Source of the DNA: Candidatus Thalassarchaeaceae archaeon
GTDB taxonomy: Archaea; Thermoplasmatota; Poseidoniia; Poseidoniales; Thalassarchaeaceae
Reading direction: 5' to 3'
Assembly: GCA_030745885.1 (NCBI GenBank)
Contig: JASLNR010000043.1
Location: 11,037-75,036, forward strand
Length of the DNA: 64,000 nt
The notes under the pieces were generated by a model. It was not told where the DNA came from. It ran no database searches and saw nothing but the letters and a program-made list of their open reading frames with translations. Below, piece by piece: positions 25,941-33,419 of this stretch. The stretch's first letter is position 1. Each line of letters starts with the position of its first letter. The position numbers and the translations under genes were made by a program.

Positions 25941-26387
25941 TCAGATCTCGATACCGAGCTCCTCGAAGGGGTTGGCCTCGGCCTGTAGCACGGCATCGAG
26001 CTGGTCGGTGGCGTTAACCGAGAACAGCCCGAAGTCAACGTCGTTGCGCAACTCGGTGAGCAGGTCCGGGAACTCGAAGCCCTCCATGGACATCACCTCG
26101 AGGAGCTGCTTCTCCAGGGCGGTGCTTACGTAGGCGTTCAGTACCGGTTGGCTCGAGGCCAGCTCGAGCTTGAACGAGTTGAGCTCTTCCTTGGCCTTCT
26201 CGCTCTTGCCTCGGGACATTAGTCGGTCGGCCTTCCTCGCGCAGTCCCGGGCGTAGGACAGGCGGGAGTCCAGGGTGCTGCGCTGCTGCGCGTACCTCTG
26301 GTCTATCTCCTGCTTCATCTTATTCTGCTTCCGCGTGGACAGCTTGACGTAGGACCTTATCCTACTGCTCGAGAACCAGGAAATCAT
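25941..26387 (-). CDS. Small helical protein with amphipathic N-terminus (third of three)
   Basis: 148 residues. It opens with MISWFSSSRIRSYVKLS, an aromatic/basic amphipathic stretch. A long charged helical hairpin follows (RKQNKMKQEIDQRYAQQ ... SYARDCARKADRLMSRGKSEKAKEELNSF), then LEKQLLEVMSMEGFEFP. It ends in a short acidic tail, NPFEELGIEI. The start overlaps the stop of the preceding gene (ATGA). Not recognised. The size and the basic-helix-then-acidic-tail plan recall ESCRT-III or PspA-like proteins, but this is architecture only. Confidence 0.65.
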   Translation of the reverse strand: MISWFSSSRIRSYVKLSTRKQNKMKQEIDQRYAQQRSTLDSRLSYARDCARKADRLMSRGKSEKAKEELNSFKLELASSQPVLNAYVSTALEKQLLEVMSMEGFEFPDLLTELRNDVDFGLFSVNATDQLDAVLQAEANPFEELGIEI

Positions 26388-26866
26388 GGAGGGCCGCCTC
26401 CGTCTCCGGTGCCCGTCTCCGAGCTGAGGTCGCCGAGCAGGTCCCCCAAGTTGGACGAGAGCACCGAGCCCTCGACGAGTTCGGAGAACTCCATGGGGAC
26501 GAGGTTCTCGATCCTGTTGGGGTCGTACTCGACCCCCGCCTTGACGTCCTGTATCAGCATGACCATCATCCTGTGGTAGAACTGGTTGGAGCGCAGGACG
26601 GCGAGGACGCTCTTGGCAATCAGCAGGTCGGCCTTGACGTGGCGCATCTCCATGGCCGTGCCCAAGGACCTGGGTACGGAGGACTTGAGCTCCTTGGATG
26701 CCTTGGAGCGCAGCTTCTCCAGCCTTCTGTCAATCTCCTGGACCTCGTTGAGCTTGCCCTCCTTGGCATTGGAGAACCTCGTGAGGTGCTGCTGGTGCCC
26801 GTACTCCAGCTTGTCGAGCTTCCTCTTGGGCGTCTTCGCCAATCGCTCGTAAATCGGTCTCGACAT
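26384..26866 (-). CDS. Small helical protein (second of three)
   Basis: 160 residues. A basic N-terminal half (YERLAKTPKRKLDKLEYGHQQHLTRFSNAKEGKLNEVQEIDRRLEKLRSKASKELK) is followed by more helices (VKADLLIAKSVLAVLRSNQFYHRMMVMLIQDV). Next comes an acidic C-terminal part, MEFSELVEGSVLSSNLGDLLGDLSSE, and a Gly/Pro tail. It sits 10 bases after the first gene of the operon and overlaps the third. Function unknown; the pattern of basic helical hairpin plus acidic C-terminal helix is shared with its neighbours. Confidence 0.65.
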   Translation of the reverse strand: MSRPIYERLAKTPKRKLDKLEYGHQQHLTRFSNAKEGKLNEVQEIDRRLEKLRSKASKELKSSVPRSLGTAMEMRHVKADLLIAKSVLAVLRSNQFYHRMMVMLIQDVKAGVEYDPNRIENLVPMEFSELVEGSVLSSNLGDLLGDLSSETGTGDGGGPP

Positions 26867-26876
26867 CCAATCCCGC

Positions 26877-27413
26877 CTACTCTTCGCTCTGCAGGTATTC
26901 GGTGTTGTCGATGTCCGAGGGCCTAGGCAGGTTGTCTATCACGTCGGCGGTCTGCCCGCCCGAGCCCCAGATGGGGCTTTGGACCAGTTGTGCGGGGGTG
27001 GTCACGTTCTTGTTGAGAATCATCTGCAGCATCTTCAGGGCCTCGTTGGTATTGTCCACTATCTGGGTCAGTCGTGCCTTCTCTGCGATCTGCCTGTCCA
27101 GGATGCCCTGCTGCACGCCTATGTCCGCAACCGTCTCCTGGAACTCCTGGCTGTTCTTGGCGTCTTCTCGGCTGCCGAGATCCTCCTGACGGGCCTTCAG
27201 CCTGGCCATCTTGAGGTGCCCCTCCCTGATAACGGCCTCCGACTCCGCTATGCCGGACTCCGAGTCGGACAGCTTGTCCTTATTCCTGCTGATCTCCGAC
27301 TTCAGGTCCTTCTTGCCGCGATTGAACGCGTCCCTGTACTCAGTAGGTATCCCCTTCTCGCGAAGCCACCTGTCGTCGATTAGGTCGAATGTCTTTCTTC
27401 CGAACGGCCACAT
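26877..27413 (-). CDS. Small helical protein, first gene of a three-gene operon
   Basis: 178 residues from ATG 27413; a TTG at 27422 is possible, but a TATA-like box 25 bases before the ATG favours 27413. After MWPFGRKTFDLIDDRWLREKG comes a long charged helical region (AFNRGKKDLKSEISRNKDKLSDSESGIAESE ... QGILDRQIAEKARLTQIVDNTNEALKMLQMIL). The C-terminal ~50 residues are extended and acidic (PSDIDNTEYLQSEE). No family recognised. It is convergent with the MORN-kinase operon. Confidence 0.65.
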   Translation of the reverse strand: MWPFGRKTFDLIDDRWLREKGIPTEYRDAFNRGKKDLKSEISRNKDKLSDSESGIAESEAVIREGHLKMARLKARQEDLGSREDAKNSQEFQETVADIGVQQGILDRQIAEKARLTQIVDNTNEALKMLQMILNKNVTTPAQLVQSPIWGSGGQTADVIDNLPRPSDIDNTEYLQSEE

Positions 27414-27433
27414 GGGCCGCAAGTGAGAGTGAT

Positions 27434-27441
27434 GGATATAT
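27434..27441 (-). promoter_or_regulatory. TATA box of the three-gene helical operon
   Basis: On the minus strand atatatcc lies about 25 bases before ATG 27413. The spacing is that of a leaderless archaeal transcript and supports that ATG. Confidence 0.5.
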
Positions 27442-27486
27442 GAAAATATCCTGTGGGACCCGTCTAATTCGTGGAAGGCCCCCGAT

Positions 27487-28677
27487 TCAATGCAGGATGC
27501 CCCAGGCGTGCTCGGCGTTGCCGTGGATCCACTCGTAGTCCTCGATGGTCCTGAGGCCCCCCTCGTCCAGGATGGCGATGCGCTCGACCTCGAGGGGGTA
27601 CTCGTTGTAGGTCAGGTGGCTGACCATGCCGCCCCTGGTCGGCTGGTCGAAGGTCCACCTCGCCCTGCTGACCGCGAGGACATCGATGGAGATCTGGGTC
27701 CTGCCGTTCCATATCCTGACCCTGAAATCGGGAAGAAGGTGGCCGTGGCGGTCCCTCAGGCCCCGGGCCGACTCTGACAGCTCGACCTCGCAGCGAGCGA
27801 AGTTCTCGGTCCGCCCCCTGACCCTGTCGTGGAAGATGCCAGCGCCGTTGTCGGGGTACCTGATGAAGTCCCGGCGGCGCCAGGGCCTGTCGTCCATCGC
27901 GCTAGACAGCGGCGAGACGTGGGGCATGAACCAGTCCAGGTACGAGCCGTCGCCGAAGTGCAGCATCCCCCAAAACCACGGGGAGGCAGGCGCCTGGACG
28001 GTGACCTTCTGGAAGTACGCGGTGCCCTCCTCGGGTTCGCCGTCGACCTTGAGCCTGCACTTCGAGCCCTGGAGCCTAAGGATATCGTATCCCATGCCCA
28101 GGGAGTACTCGTTATTCCTGTACGTCAGCGAGCTGGTCGGGCCCCACCACGGGGTCATCTCGGCCTCGAAGGTCGAGGGGGCGCCCCTTGATCTGGCCTC
28201 GCGGTCACTCGACAGGCTCATCCACATGCCGGCGTTCCCGGGCAGCATCCCCAGCGACATGTCCTCCCGCTCGATCGGGACGACGGCCCCGGCCCCCTCG
28301 CCCGCGCCATCGCCCGGCCACAGCGGGTGGTCGTCGCCGACGACGGCCATCCGGCACTCCCTCATCGTCAGGGGCTCGTGCATCGTCTCGCCATCGTACC
28401 ACCAGGCGCACACCATCCCCGGGATCACGAAGCCCCCGTGCTCGTCCTTGTGCATCCTAGAGCCCGGCTTCCACCAGTGCCCGCTCACTCGGATGGCCTC
28501 GGTCTGCTTGGTCGACCACAGCGTCATCAGCTGGCGGGTGCGCCCGGGGTTGCTCGGATCGGGAACTAGGACGAGGACCCAGTACCACCACCACGTCAGG
28601 CGGTTGATCGGGGGCATGACATCGAGGCGCCACAGGGAGGAGAAGTCGCCCTCGAACCTCTTGGGTGCCCCTTGCAT
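27487..28677 (-). CDS. Lipocalin-like (AttH/CrtC-type?) protein, last gene of ABC operon
   Basis: 396 residues, rich in Trp, Gly and Tyr with alternating beta-strand patterns: WWWYWVLVLVPDPSNPGRTRQLMTLWST, VCAWWYDGETMHEPLTMRECRMAVVGDD, FQKVTVQAPASPWFWGMLHFGDGSYLDWFMPH, RVRIWNGRTQISIDVLAVSRARWTF. The form resembles the two-lobed lipocalin fold of AttH/carotenoid hydratase proteins, but I am not sure of the family. It has no signal peptide. It starts 9 bases after the permease gene (28687-30399), so it is the likely fifth gene of the ABC operon and may handle a hydrophobic cargo. Confidence 0.6.
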   Translation of the reverse strand: MQGAPKRFEGDFSSLWRLDVMPPINRLTWWWYWVLVLVPDPSNPGRTRQLMTLWSTKQTEAIRVSGHWWKPGSRMHKDEHGGFVIPGMVCAWWYDGETMHEPLTMRECRMAVVGDDHPLWPGDGAGEGAGAVVPIEREDMSLGMLPGNAGMWMSLSSDREARSRGAPSTFEAEMTPWWGPTSSLTYRNNEYSLGMGYDILRLQGSKCRLKVDGEPEEGTAYFQKVTVQAPASPWFWGMLHFGDGSYLDWFMPHVSPLSSAMDDRPWRRRDFIRYPDNGAGIFHDRVRGRTENFARCEVELSESARGLRDRHGHLLPDFRVRIWNGRTQISIDVLAVSRARWTFDQPTRGGMVSHLTYNEYPLEVERIAILDEGGLRTIEDYEWIHGNAEHAWGILH

Positions 28678-28686
28678 GACGCGCCC

Positions 28687-30399
28687 TCACATGATCTCGC
28701 GCCTGCTGAACACCGACTGGCCGATGACCAACATCACCACGGTCACGGACAGCAGTGTGACCACGCTGACAAGGAGGGAAACGGCCGCCGACTGGGTTCC
28801 GAGGGTGTGGACTGGGGGCTGCCAGAAGAACGAGAGCCCGGTCTCGATGCCGTAGGCGGCCCCTATCTCGGCCCACTGGAGGGTGTCGGGCCAAGCCAGC
28901 AGGACGATGGCATCGATCATCTGGAGCGCCCAGTGGGTGATCGAGATGCTCGAGATGGCCCAGTTGGGGTTGATGATCGAGAATGTGCCCATCATGAACT
29001 CCCAAACCCCGAACACTATGCAGACGTAGACCCCGTACTTGGGGGAGATCAGCCCCATCGTGTTGAACAAGGCCCCGTAGGCTGCGAGCACGAAGATGGT
29101 GGCGAGTCCTATGCCGAGCCACACGGGAAGGTCCGAGAGCCTGAAGATCTGGTCGCCGGGGCCCAGCGTGGCGGTCACCACCCCCATGACGAGGGAGAGG
29201 GCGAGCACGTAGCTGCCCGAGACCACCATGTATCCCATCAGCCTGTAGAGGATGAATTCGCCCCGGTGGATCGGCTTGGAGAGCAGGAAGTGGAGCGTGC
29301 CGCTCTCGGTCTCGTCCCTCACCAGGCCCAGGGCCAGGAAGAGCGGGATGAAAAGCCCGAGCAAGATGACGAAGGCCATCTTGCCGACGCCTATGATGAA
29401 GGTCCGGTGGCCGAGCTCGCCGACGTAGGCCTCGTCGTTCGGGTCCTCGTCAACGTAGGAGTCCGCGGTGATCCTCCTGACCTCGTTGCCGTCCGCATCG
29501 ACCTCCCAGAGGACGTCGCACCTGATCCCGTTGTCGTTGCGGTCGTCGTCGAATCTGTCTTCGATATTTGCGTCCCACTCGAGGAACCAGTCCCCGTCCC
29601 GGCCCTCGACCCACCCTACCCTCAGGCAGTCGCCGTCGTCGTCGTAGCCGTGGCTGCCCGACAGCCTGTCGCCAGCGGGGCAGACGACGCGGCTGCCGCT
29701 GGAGTCGAAGCAGTCGATATCATCCTCGTCGATGTACATCTCAGGGGGGTCGGGGACGACCTCGAAGGGCTCGGTGTAGTAGCCCCACTGGAGGAAGTTG
29801 CCCTCTGGGACGAAAACCGTCCCCTCACCCCTCCATTCACCGTAGACGTAGTACAAATCGTCCCCGAAATGGCAGGCCGTGCCGTAGATGGGGTACCAGT
29901 CCTCGTACACTTGGCCTGACGGGCATTCCTCCGGGGAGCCCCAATCGACTATGTCCGACCAAAGGTCCTCCGCCTCGTAACCAGGGTCCACCCAGACGGG
30001 GTCGAACAGGGCCTGCCCCTTCCACGTCTTGTTGCCGTAGAAGGTCCTCAACCCGTCATTCCAGCCTATGGAGCTCTCGCTGATATACTCGCTCGAACCC
30101 GGGTATTCCGTGTGGTCGAAGTCGCTGGTCCCGAACTTCATCTCCTGGCCGAGCGGGTACCCGTCTCTGTCCTCGTCGACGCTGTCGCCGTCATTGTCTA
30201 TGGGCTCGAAGGCGTCTCGGACTGCGTCGATGTAGAAGGCCAGAAGGAGCACCATGAGCAGGGCGCCCACGCCCATTACCACCCACGTGGATACGCGGTG
30301 CCTGAGCTGCCTGACCGTCAGCTCGACTATCGCACCGGCCTTGCGGTCCAGTTTTGTCCATACGGTGTCTGCCAGATCCAGCCCCTTTCTGTCCATCAC
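28687..30399 (-). CDS. ABC-2 type permease with large acidic outer domain
   Basis: 570 residues. One N-terminal membrane segment (STWVVMGVGALLMVLLLAFYI) is followed by about 290 soluble residues rich in Asp (DNDGDSVDEDRDGYPLGQE, GYDDDGDCLRVGW, DDDRNDNGIRCDVLWEVDADGNE). Six further segments then form the ABC-2 membrane domain (MAFVILLGLFIPLFLALGLVRDETESGTLHFLLSKPIHR and onwards). The DxDxDG motifs resemble calcium-binding thrombospondin-3 loops. The outer domain is expected on the cell surface. It overlaps the upstream ATPase gene by 4 bases. Substrate unknown. Confidence 0.85.
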   Translation of the reverse strand: MMDRKGLDLADTVWTKLDRKAGAIVELTVRQLRHRVSTWVVMGVGALLMVLLLAFYIDAVRDAFEPIDNDGDSVDEDRDGYPLGQEMKFGTSDFDHTEYPGSSEYISESSIGWNDGLRTFYGNKTWKGQALFDPVWVDPGYEAEDLWSDIVDWGSPEECPSGQVYEDWYPIYGTACHFGDDLYYVYGEWRGEGTVFVPEGNFLQWGYYTEPFEVVPDPPEMYIDEDDIDCFDSSGSRVVCPAGDRLSGSHGYDDDGDCLRVGWVEGRDGDWFLEWDANIEDRFDDDRNDNGIRCDVLWEVDADGNEVRRITADSYVDEDPNDEAYVGELGHRTFIIGVGKMAFVILLGLFIPLFLALGLVRDETESGTLHFLLSKPIHRGEFILYRLMGYMVVSGSYVLALSLVMGVVTATLGPGDQIFRLSDLPVWLGIGLATIFVLAAYGALFNTMGLISPKYGVYVCIVFGVWEFMMGTFSIINPNWAISSISITHWALQMIDAIVLLAWPDTLQWAEIGAAYGIETGLSFFWQPPVHTLGTQSAAVSLLVSVVTLLSVTVVMLVIGQSVFSRREIM

Positions 30400-31343
30400 T
30401 GGACACCCCCTATCAGGTAGCCTAGGAGCGACTCGAGGTTGTCATCGGGATTCTCTATGGTGGAAATCGCCTGCCCGGACTCGACGACGAGCGAGGGTAG
30501 CAGGGAGTGGGCGGCCGAGAGGTTGTTGGTCTGGATCTCGAGCTCGCCCTCGCTGGGGAATCGGACCCCGTAGACAGGATCCTCCTTGATGAATAGGGCT
30601 GCGAGGCTGCGCGGGTCCTCGCACCTTATCAGGATCCTGTGCGGGTGCCTGTCCAGCAGGTCCCTGATAGCGTGCAGGTTCCCTATGGCGAGCAACCGGC
30701 CGTTATGCAGTATCACTATCTGCTCGGTGATTCGCTCTATCTCCTCGAGTATGTGGCTCGAGACCAGAACGGTCTTGCCCTGGTTGCCCAGCTCCCTAAT
30801 CACGCTCATGACGCTCGTCCTGGCGATCGGGTCGCATCCGTGGAGCGGCTCGTCGAGGATTATCAGGTCGGGGTCATGGACCAGGGCGTGGGCGATCTTC
30901 ACCCGCTGCCTCATCCCCTTGCTGTACTTGCCGAGCTCCTTGTGCATGACATCAGCGAGCCCGACGAAGTCTAGGACGTGGGCCGAGCGCTCCGTAGCCT
31001 CCTCCCTGGTCATGCCGTGGAGGCGGGCCAGCGTGGTCACGAAGTCCAAGCCGGTCATCCAGTCGTAGAGTCGCTCAGACTCGCTCACGTAACCGACCCG
31101 CCGGTATGGGGTGGTGTCGGACCACGGGTCCACCCCGAATAGGCGCACGGACCCCTGATTGGGCTTCAGCCGCCCCATCAGGAGCTTGAACAGAGTGGAC
31201 TTGCCAGCGCCGTTGGGCCCGAGGATTCCCGTCACGCCGCCGTCTATCGCTAGTGAGACGTCGTTGATGCCGATGACCTGGCCGTACCACTTTGAGGCCT
31301 GGTCGATGAGCACCGCCGGTGACTTCTGCGTCCCTACTGTCAT
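30396..31343 (-). CDS. ABC transporter ATP-binding protein
   Basis: 315 residues. Walker A GILGPNGAGKSTLFK, Q-loop region near YVSESERLYDW, signature YSKGMRQRVKIAHAL, Walker B LIILDEPLHG and switch VLVSSHIL. A ~100-residue C-terminal extension follows the nucleotide-binding domain, as in ABC-2 exporter ATPases. The LHGCDP after Walker B replaces the usual xNGLDP. It pairs with the flanking permeases; overlaps with neighbours on both sides are 4 bases. Confidence 0.92.
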   Translation of the reverse strand: MTVGTQKSPAVLIDQASKWYGQVIGINDVSLAIDGGVTGILGPNGAGKSTLFKLLMGRLKPNQGSVRLFGVDPWSDTTPYRRVGYVSESERLYDWMTGLDFVTTLARLHGMTREEATERSAHVLDFVGLADVMHKELGKYSKGMRQRVKIAHALVHDPDLIILDEPLHGCDPIARTSVMSVIRELGNQGKTVLVSSHILEEIERITEQIVILHNGRLLAIGNLHAIRDLLDRHPHRILIRCEDPRSLAALFIKEDPVYGVRFPSEGELEIQTNNLSAAHSLLPSLVVESGQAISTIENPDDNLESLLGYLIGGVQ

Positions 31344-32353
31344 TCCCTCGTCACCTCCAAGGACGACACCCTGGTCACTAGGATCCCTATTGAGATGGCG
31401 TTCATTGCGATTAGCGAGACCACCGAGAAGGACAGGGGGTGCTCGTAGTTGTATGGGATGCCCAGTAGGAACTGTCCGAGATGCGCGAGGCAGTCGTAGG
31501 GGCTCATCACGTAGAGGAACGTGGTTTCGAACTGCAGCTCGATGAGCAGCGAGACCAGTTTGGTACCGTATATCACGCTGAGGAAGCCGATGGCGGCGAA
31601 GAAGCGGCTCTGGCTGATGCTGGAGAGGGCGAGGCCGATGGAGGTATATGTGATGACGAGGATGACCCCAGCCAGCATTCCACCCAGGAACATAGGCAGC
31701 GTGTCAGCCAGGTAGGCCCAGCCCTCGCTGCGGAAGACGATCGCGCTGGTGTAGTATACGAAGTAGGAGAACACGATGACGAAGCCGAGGATAATGGCTA
31801 CGCTCAGGTACTTCATGGCAGTGTAGTCGAACCTCGTGACGGGGCGGGAGAAGTAGATCGCGCTCGTGCCGTGCTGCCTGTCGTCGGATATCATTCCGCC
31901 GACGACGAGCGCGGTGAGCAGGGGCCAGAAGCAGAGGTTGCGAGGGAAGTAACCCAGTACCTGCCCCCATAGGTTGTACCGGTTAATCCCCCACATTTTG
32001 GAGATGAAGCCACCGTCCTCGCCACCGATGAGGGAGGACAGGAAGAGCATGGGGACGGGGGAAAGGGAGCCTAGGAAGATTACGAGGATGAGCAGGCGCA
32101 CCATCGGGTGGTAGTGACGATGGCCCTTGCTGGTGAACAGACCGTAGACGTGGTGGCGGAAGATGGCATAGTTCCTCATCCACCTCGGTCCGAGCTCGCC
32201 GTCCCAAGGACGGTAGCTCTGGTTGAAAATCGTGCCGAGGTTTGCCTGGCGCTTGGCTACCACTGCAGTGGCGTCGTCGTCCCCGTCACCGGCCCCGAAG
32301 GCGACCTCCATCAGGGTCCTGCCGCCCTCGATGTCGACTTCGTCATCAGGCAC
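31340..32353 (-). CDS. ABC-2 type permease
   Basis: 337 residues. An N-terminal cytoplasmic part includes RPWDGELGPRWMRNYAIFRHHVY. About six membrane segments follow: LLILVIFLGSLSPVPMLFL, LCFWPLLTALVVGGMI, YLSVAIILGFVIVFSYFVYY, MLAGVILVITYTSIGLALS, FFAAIGFLSVIYGTKLVSLLI and FSVVSLIAMNAISIGILV. The DDRQHGTSAIYFSRPVTRFDY loop is typical of ABC-2 permeases. Second gene of the operon, directly after the ATPase at 32354-33340. Confidence 0.87.
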   Translation of the reverse strand: MPDDEVDIEGGRTLMEVAFGAGDGDDDATAVVAKRQANLGTIFNQSYRPWDGELGPRWMRNYAIFRHHVYGLFTSKGHRHYHPMVRLLILVIFLGSLSPVPMLFLSSLIGGEDGGFISKMWGINRYNLWGQVLGYFPRNLCFWPLLTALVVGGMISDDRQHGTSAIYFSRPVTRFDYTAMKYLSVAIILGFVIVFSYFVYYTSAIVFRSEGWAYLADTLPMFLGGMLAGVILVITYTSIGLALSSISQSRFFAAIGFLSVIYGTKLVSLLIELQFETTFLYVMSPYDCLAHLGQFLLGIPYNYEHPLSFSVVSLIAMNAISIGILVTRVSSLEVTRE

Positions 32354-33340
32354 TCACGCACCTCCTGTATGCTCGGACGTCATGAGGTCCGAGGTCCCCT
32401 TGATTTGGGTGCCCAGCTTGTCCATGATCAGGAGGAAGACGTCCTCGAGGTCCGGCTCGTACTCCCTCATTTGGCGAACCTGCACATCGGCTGATACGGC
32501 CGCTTCCAGAACCTTCTGGATGGTGGTGTCGTCTTCCACCTTGATGCGAATGACCCGACCTAGACGTCGCAGGGACAGATTCCTCGTGACGAGTTCCTGC
32601 TCCATCTTGCTAGCACCCCCCCAGACCATAATCTCGATCTCGCGCTCGACCTGGCTGACGAGCTCGTCGATGCTGCGTTGAACCACGATCCGCCCCTTGT
32701 GGATCAGCACGATCCGATCGCACACCTCCTGGACGTCGTCCATGACGTGGCTGCTCATCAGAACGGTCCGGTTGCCCTCCTTGACAGTCCTCCTCAGGGT
32801 CTGCAGCATGAATCTGCGAGCCCTCTGGTCGAGGCCGTTGGTAGGCTCGTCGCAAATCAGGATCTCAGGGTCGTGCACCAGGGCGCAAGCGAGCTTAGTC
32901 GCCTGCAGCATGCCAGTGCTGAAGGTCTCGATCTTGCGGTATCTCTGGTCCTTGAGTCCGACGTACTCGAGGACCTCGTGGGCTCGTTGGGTGGCGGTGC
33001 CCGAGTTCATACCAAGAAGCTCGCCGGCGTAGCGCACCTGATCCACGGCGAAGAGGCCAGGATCGAGGGCATTGTACTCGGGCATGTATCCGATCCTGGA
33101 GCGTATCAGGTCGGCCTGGGCCCTGATGTCATATCCGAGGACGGCCCCCTCCCCCGAAGTAGTGCCAATCAGTCCCAGCAGGCACTTGAACAGGGTCGAC
33201 TTGCCTGCGCCGTTCGGGCCGAGTATTCCGATGGCGCCATGTGGGATATCGAGGGTGACATCGTCCAGAGCGAGGTGCGGGCCGTACATCTTCCGTAGGG
33301 CCTTGGTCGTGATTATCGGGTTCGCTTCCTCATCAAGCAT
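32354..33340 (-). CDS. ABC transporter ATP-binding protein, first gene of operon
   Basis: 328 residues from ATG 33340 (MLDEEANPIITTKALRK); an ATG at 33388 would add 16. Walker A GILGPNGAGKSTLFK, Q-loop IGYMPEYNA, signature FSTGMLQATKLACAL, Walker B ILICDEPTNGLD and H-loop VLMSSHVMDD. The C-terminal extension ending YEPDLEDVFLLIMDK is typical of exporters of the CcmA/NatA type. The operon alternates ATPase, permease, ATPase, permease, which suggests a heteromeric exporter or two related transporters made together. Confidence 0.92.
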   Translation of the reverse strand: MLDEEANPIITTKALRKMYGPHLALDDVTLDIPHGAIGILGPNGAGKSTLFKCLLGLIGTTSGEGAVLGYDIRAQADLIRSRIGYMPEYNALDPGLFAVDQVRYAGELLGMNSGTATQRAHEVLEYVGLKDQRYRKIETFSTGMLQATKLACALVHDPEILICDEPTNGLDQRARRFMLQTLRRTVKEGNRTVLMSSHVMDDVQEVCDRIVLIHKGRIVVQRSIDELVSQVEREIEIMVWGGASKMEQELVTRNLSLRRLGRVIRIKVEDDTTIQKVLEAAVSADVQVRQMREYEPDLEDVFLLIMDKLGTQIKGTSDLMTSEHTGGA

Positions 33341-33419
33341 GGTCAGGTCCCGACTCCCTATGGGAGTCGTTGAACGGTTGAGTGCCAATCACTTGAATGA
33401 ATCCCCGGAACGCTCCGCA

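Noticed and set aside
25941..27413. Firm assignment as ESCRT-III/CdvB proteins
   Set aside because: Only the size and charge pattern match; I could not see the sequence signatures, so it is kept as a hypothesis only.
28672..29919. A 415-codon open frame on the plus strand, opposite the ABC permease
   Set aside because: Antisense to a conserved transporter; composition is Asp/Glu/Val-rich without any recognisable fold.
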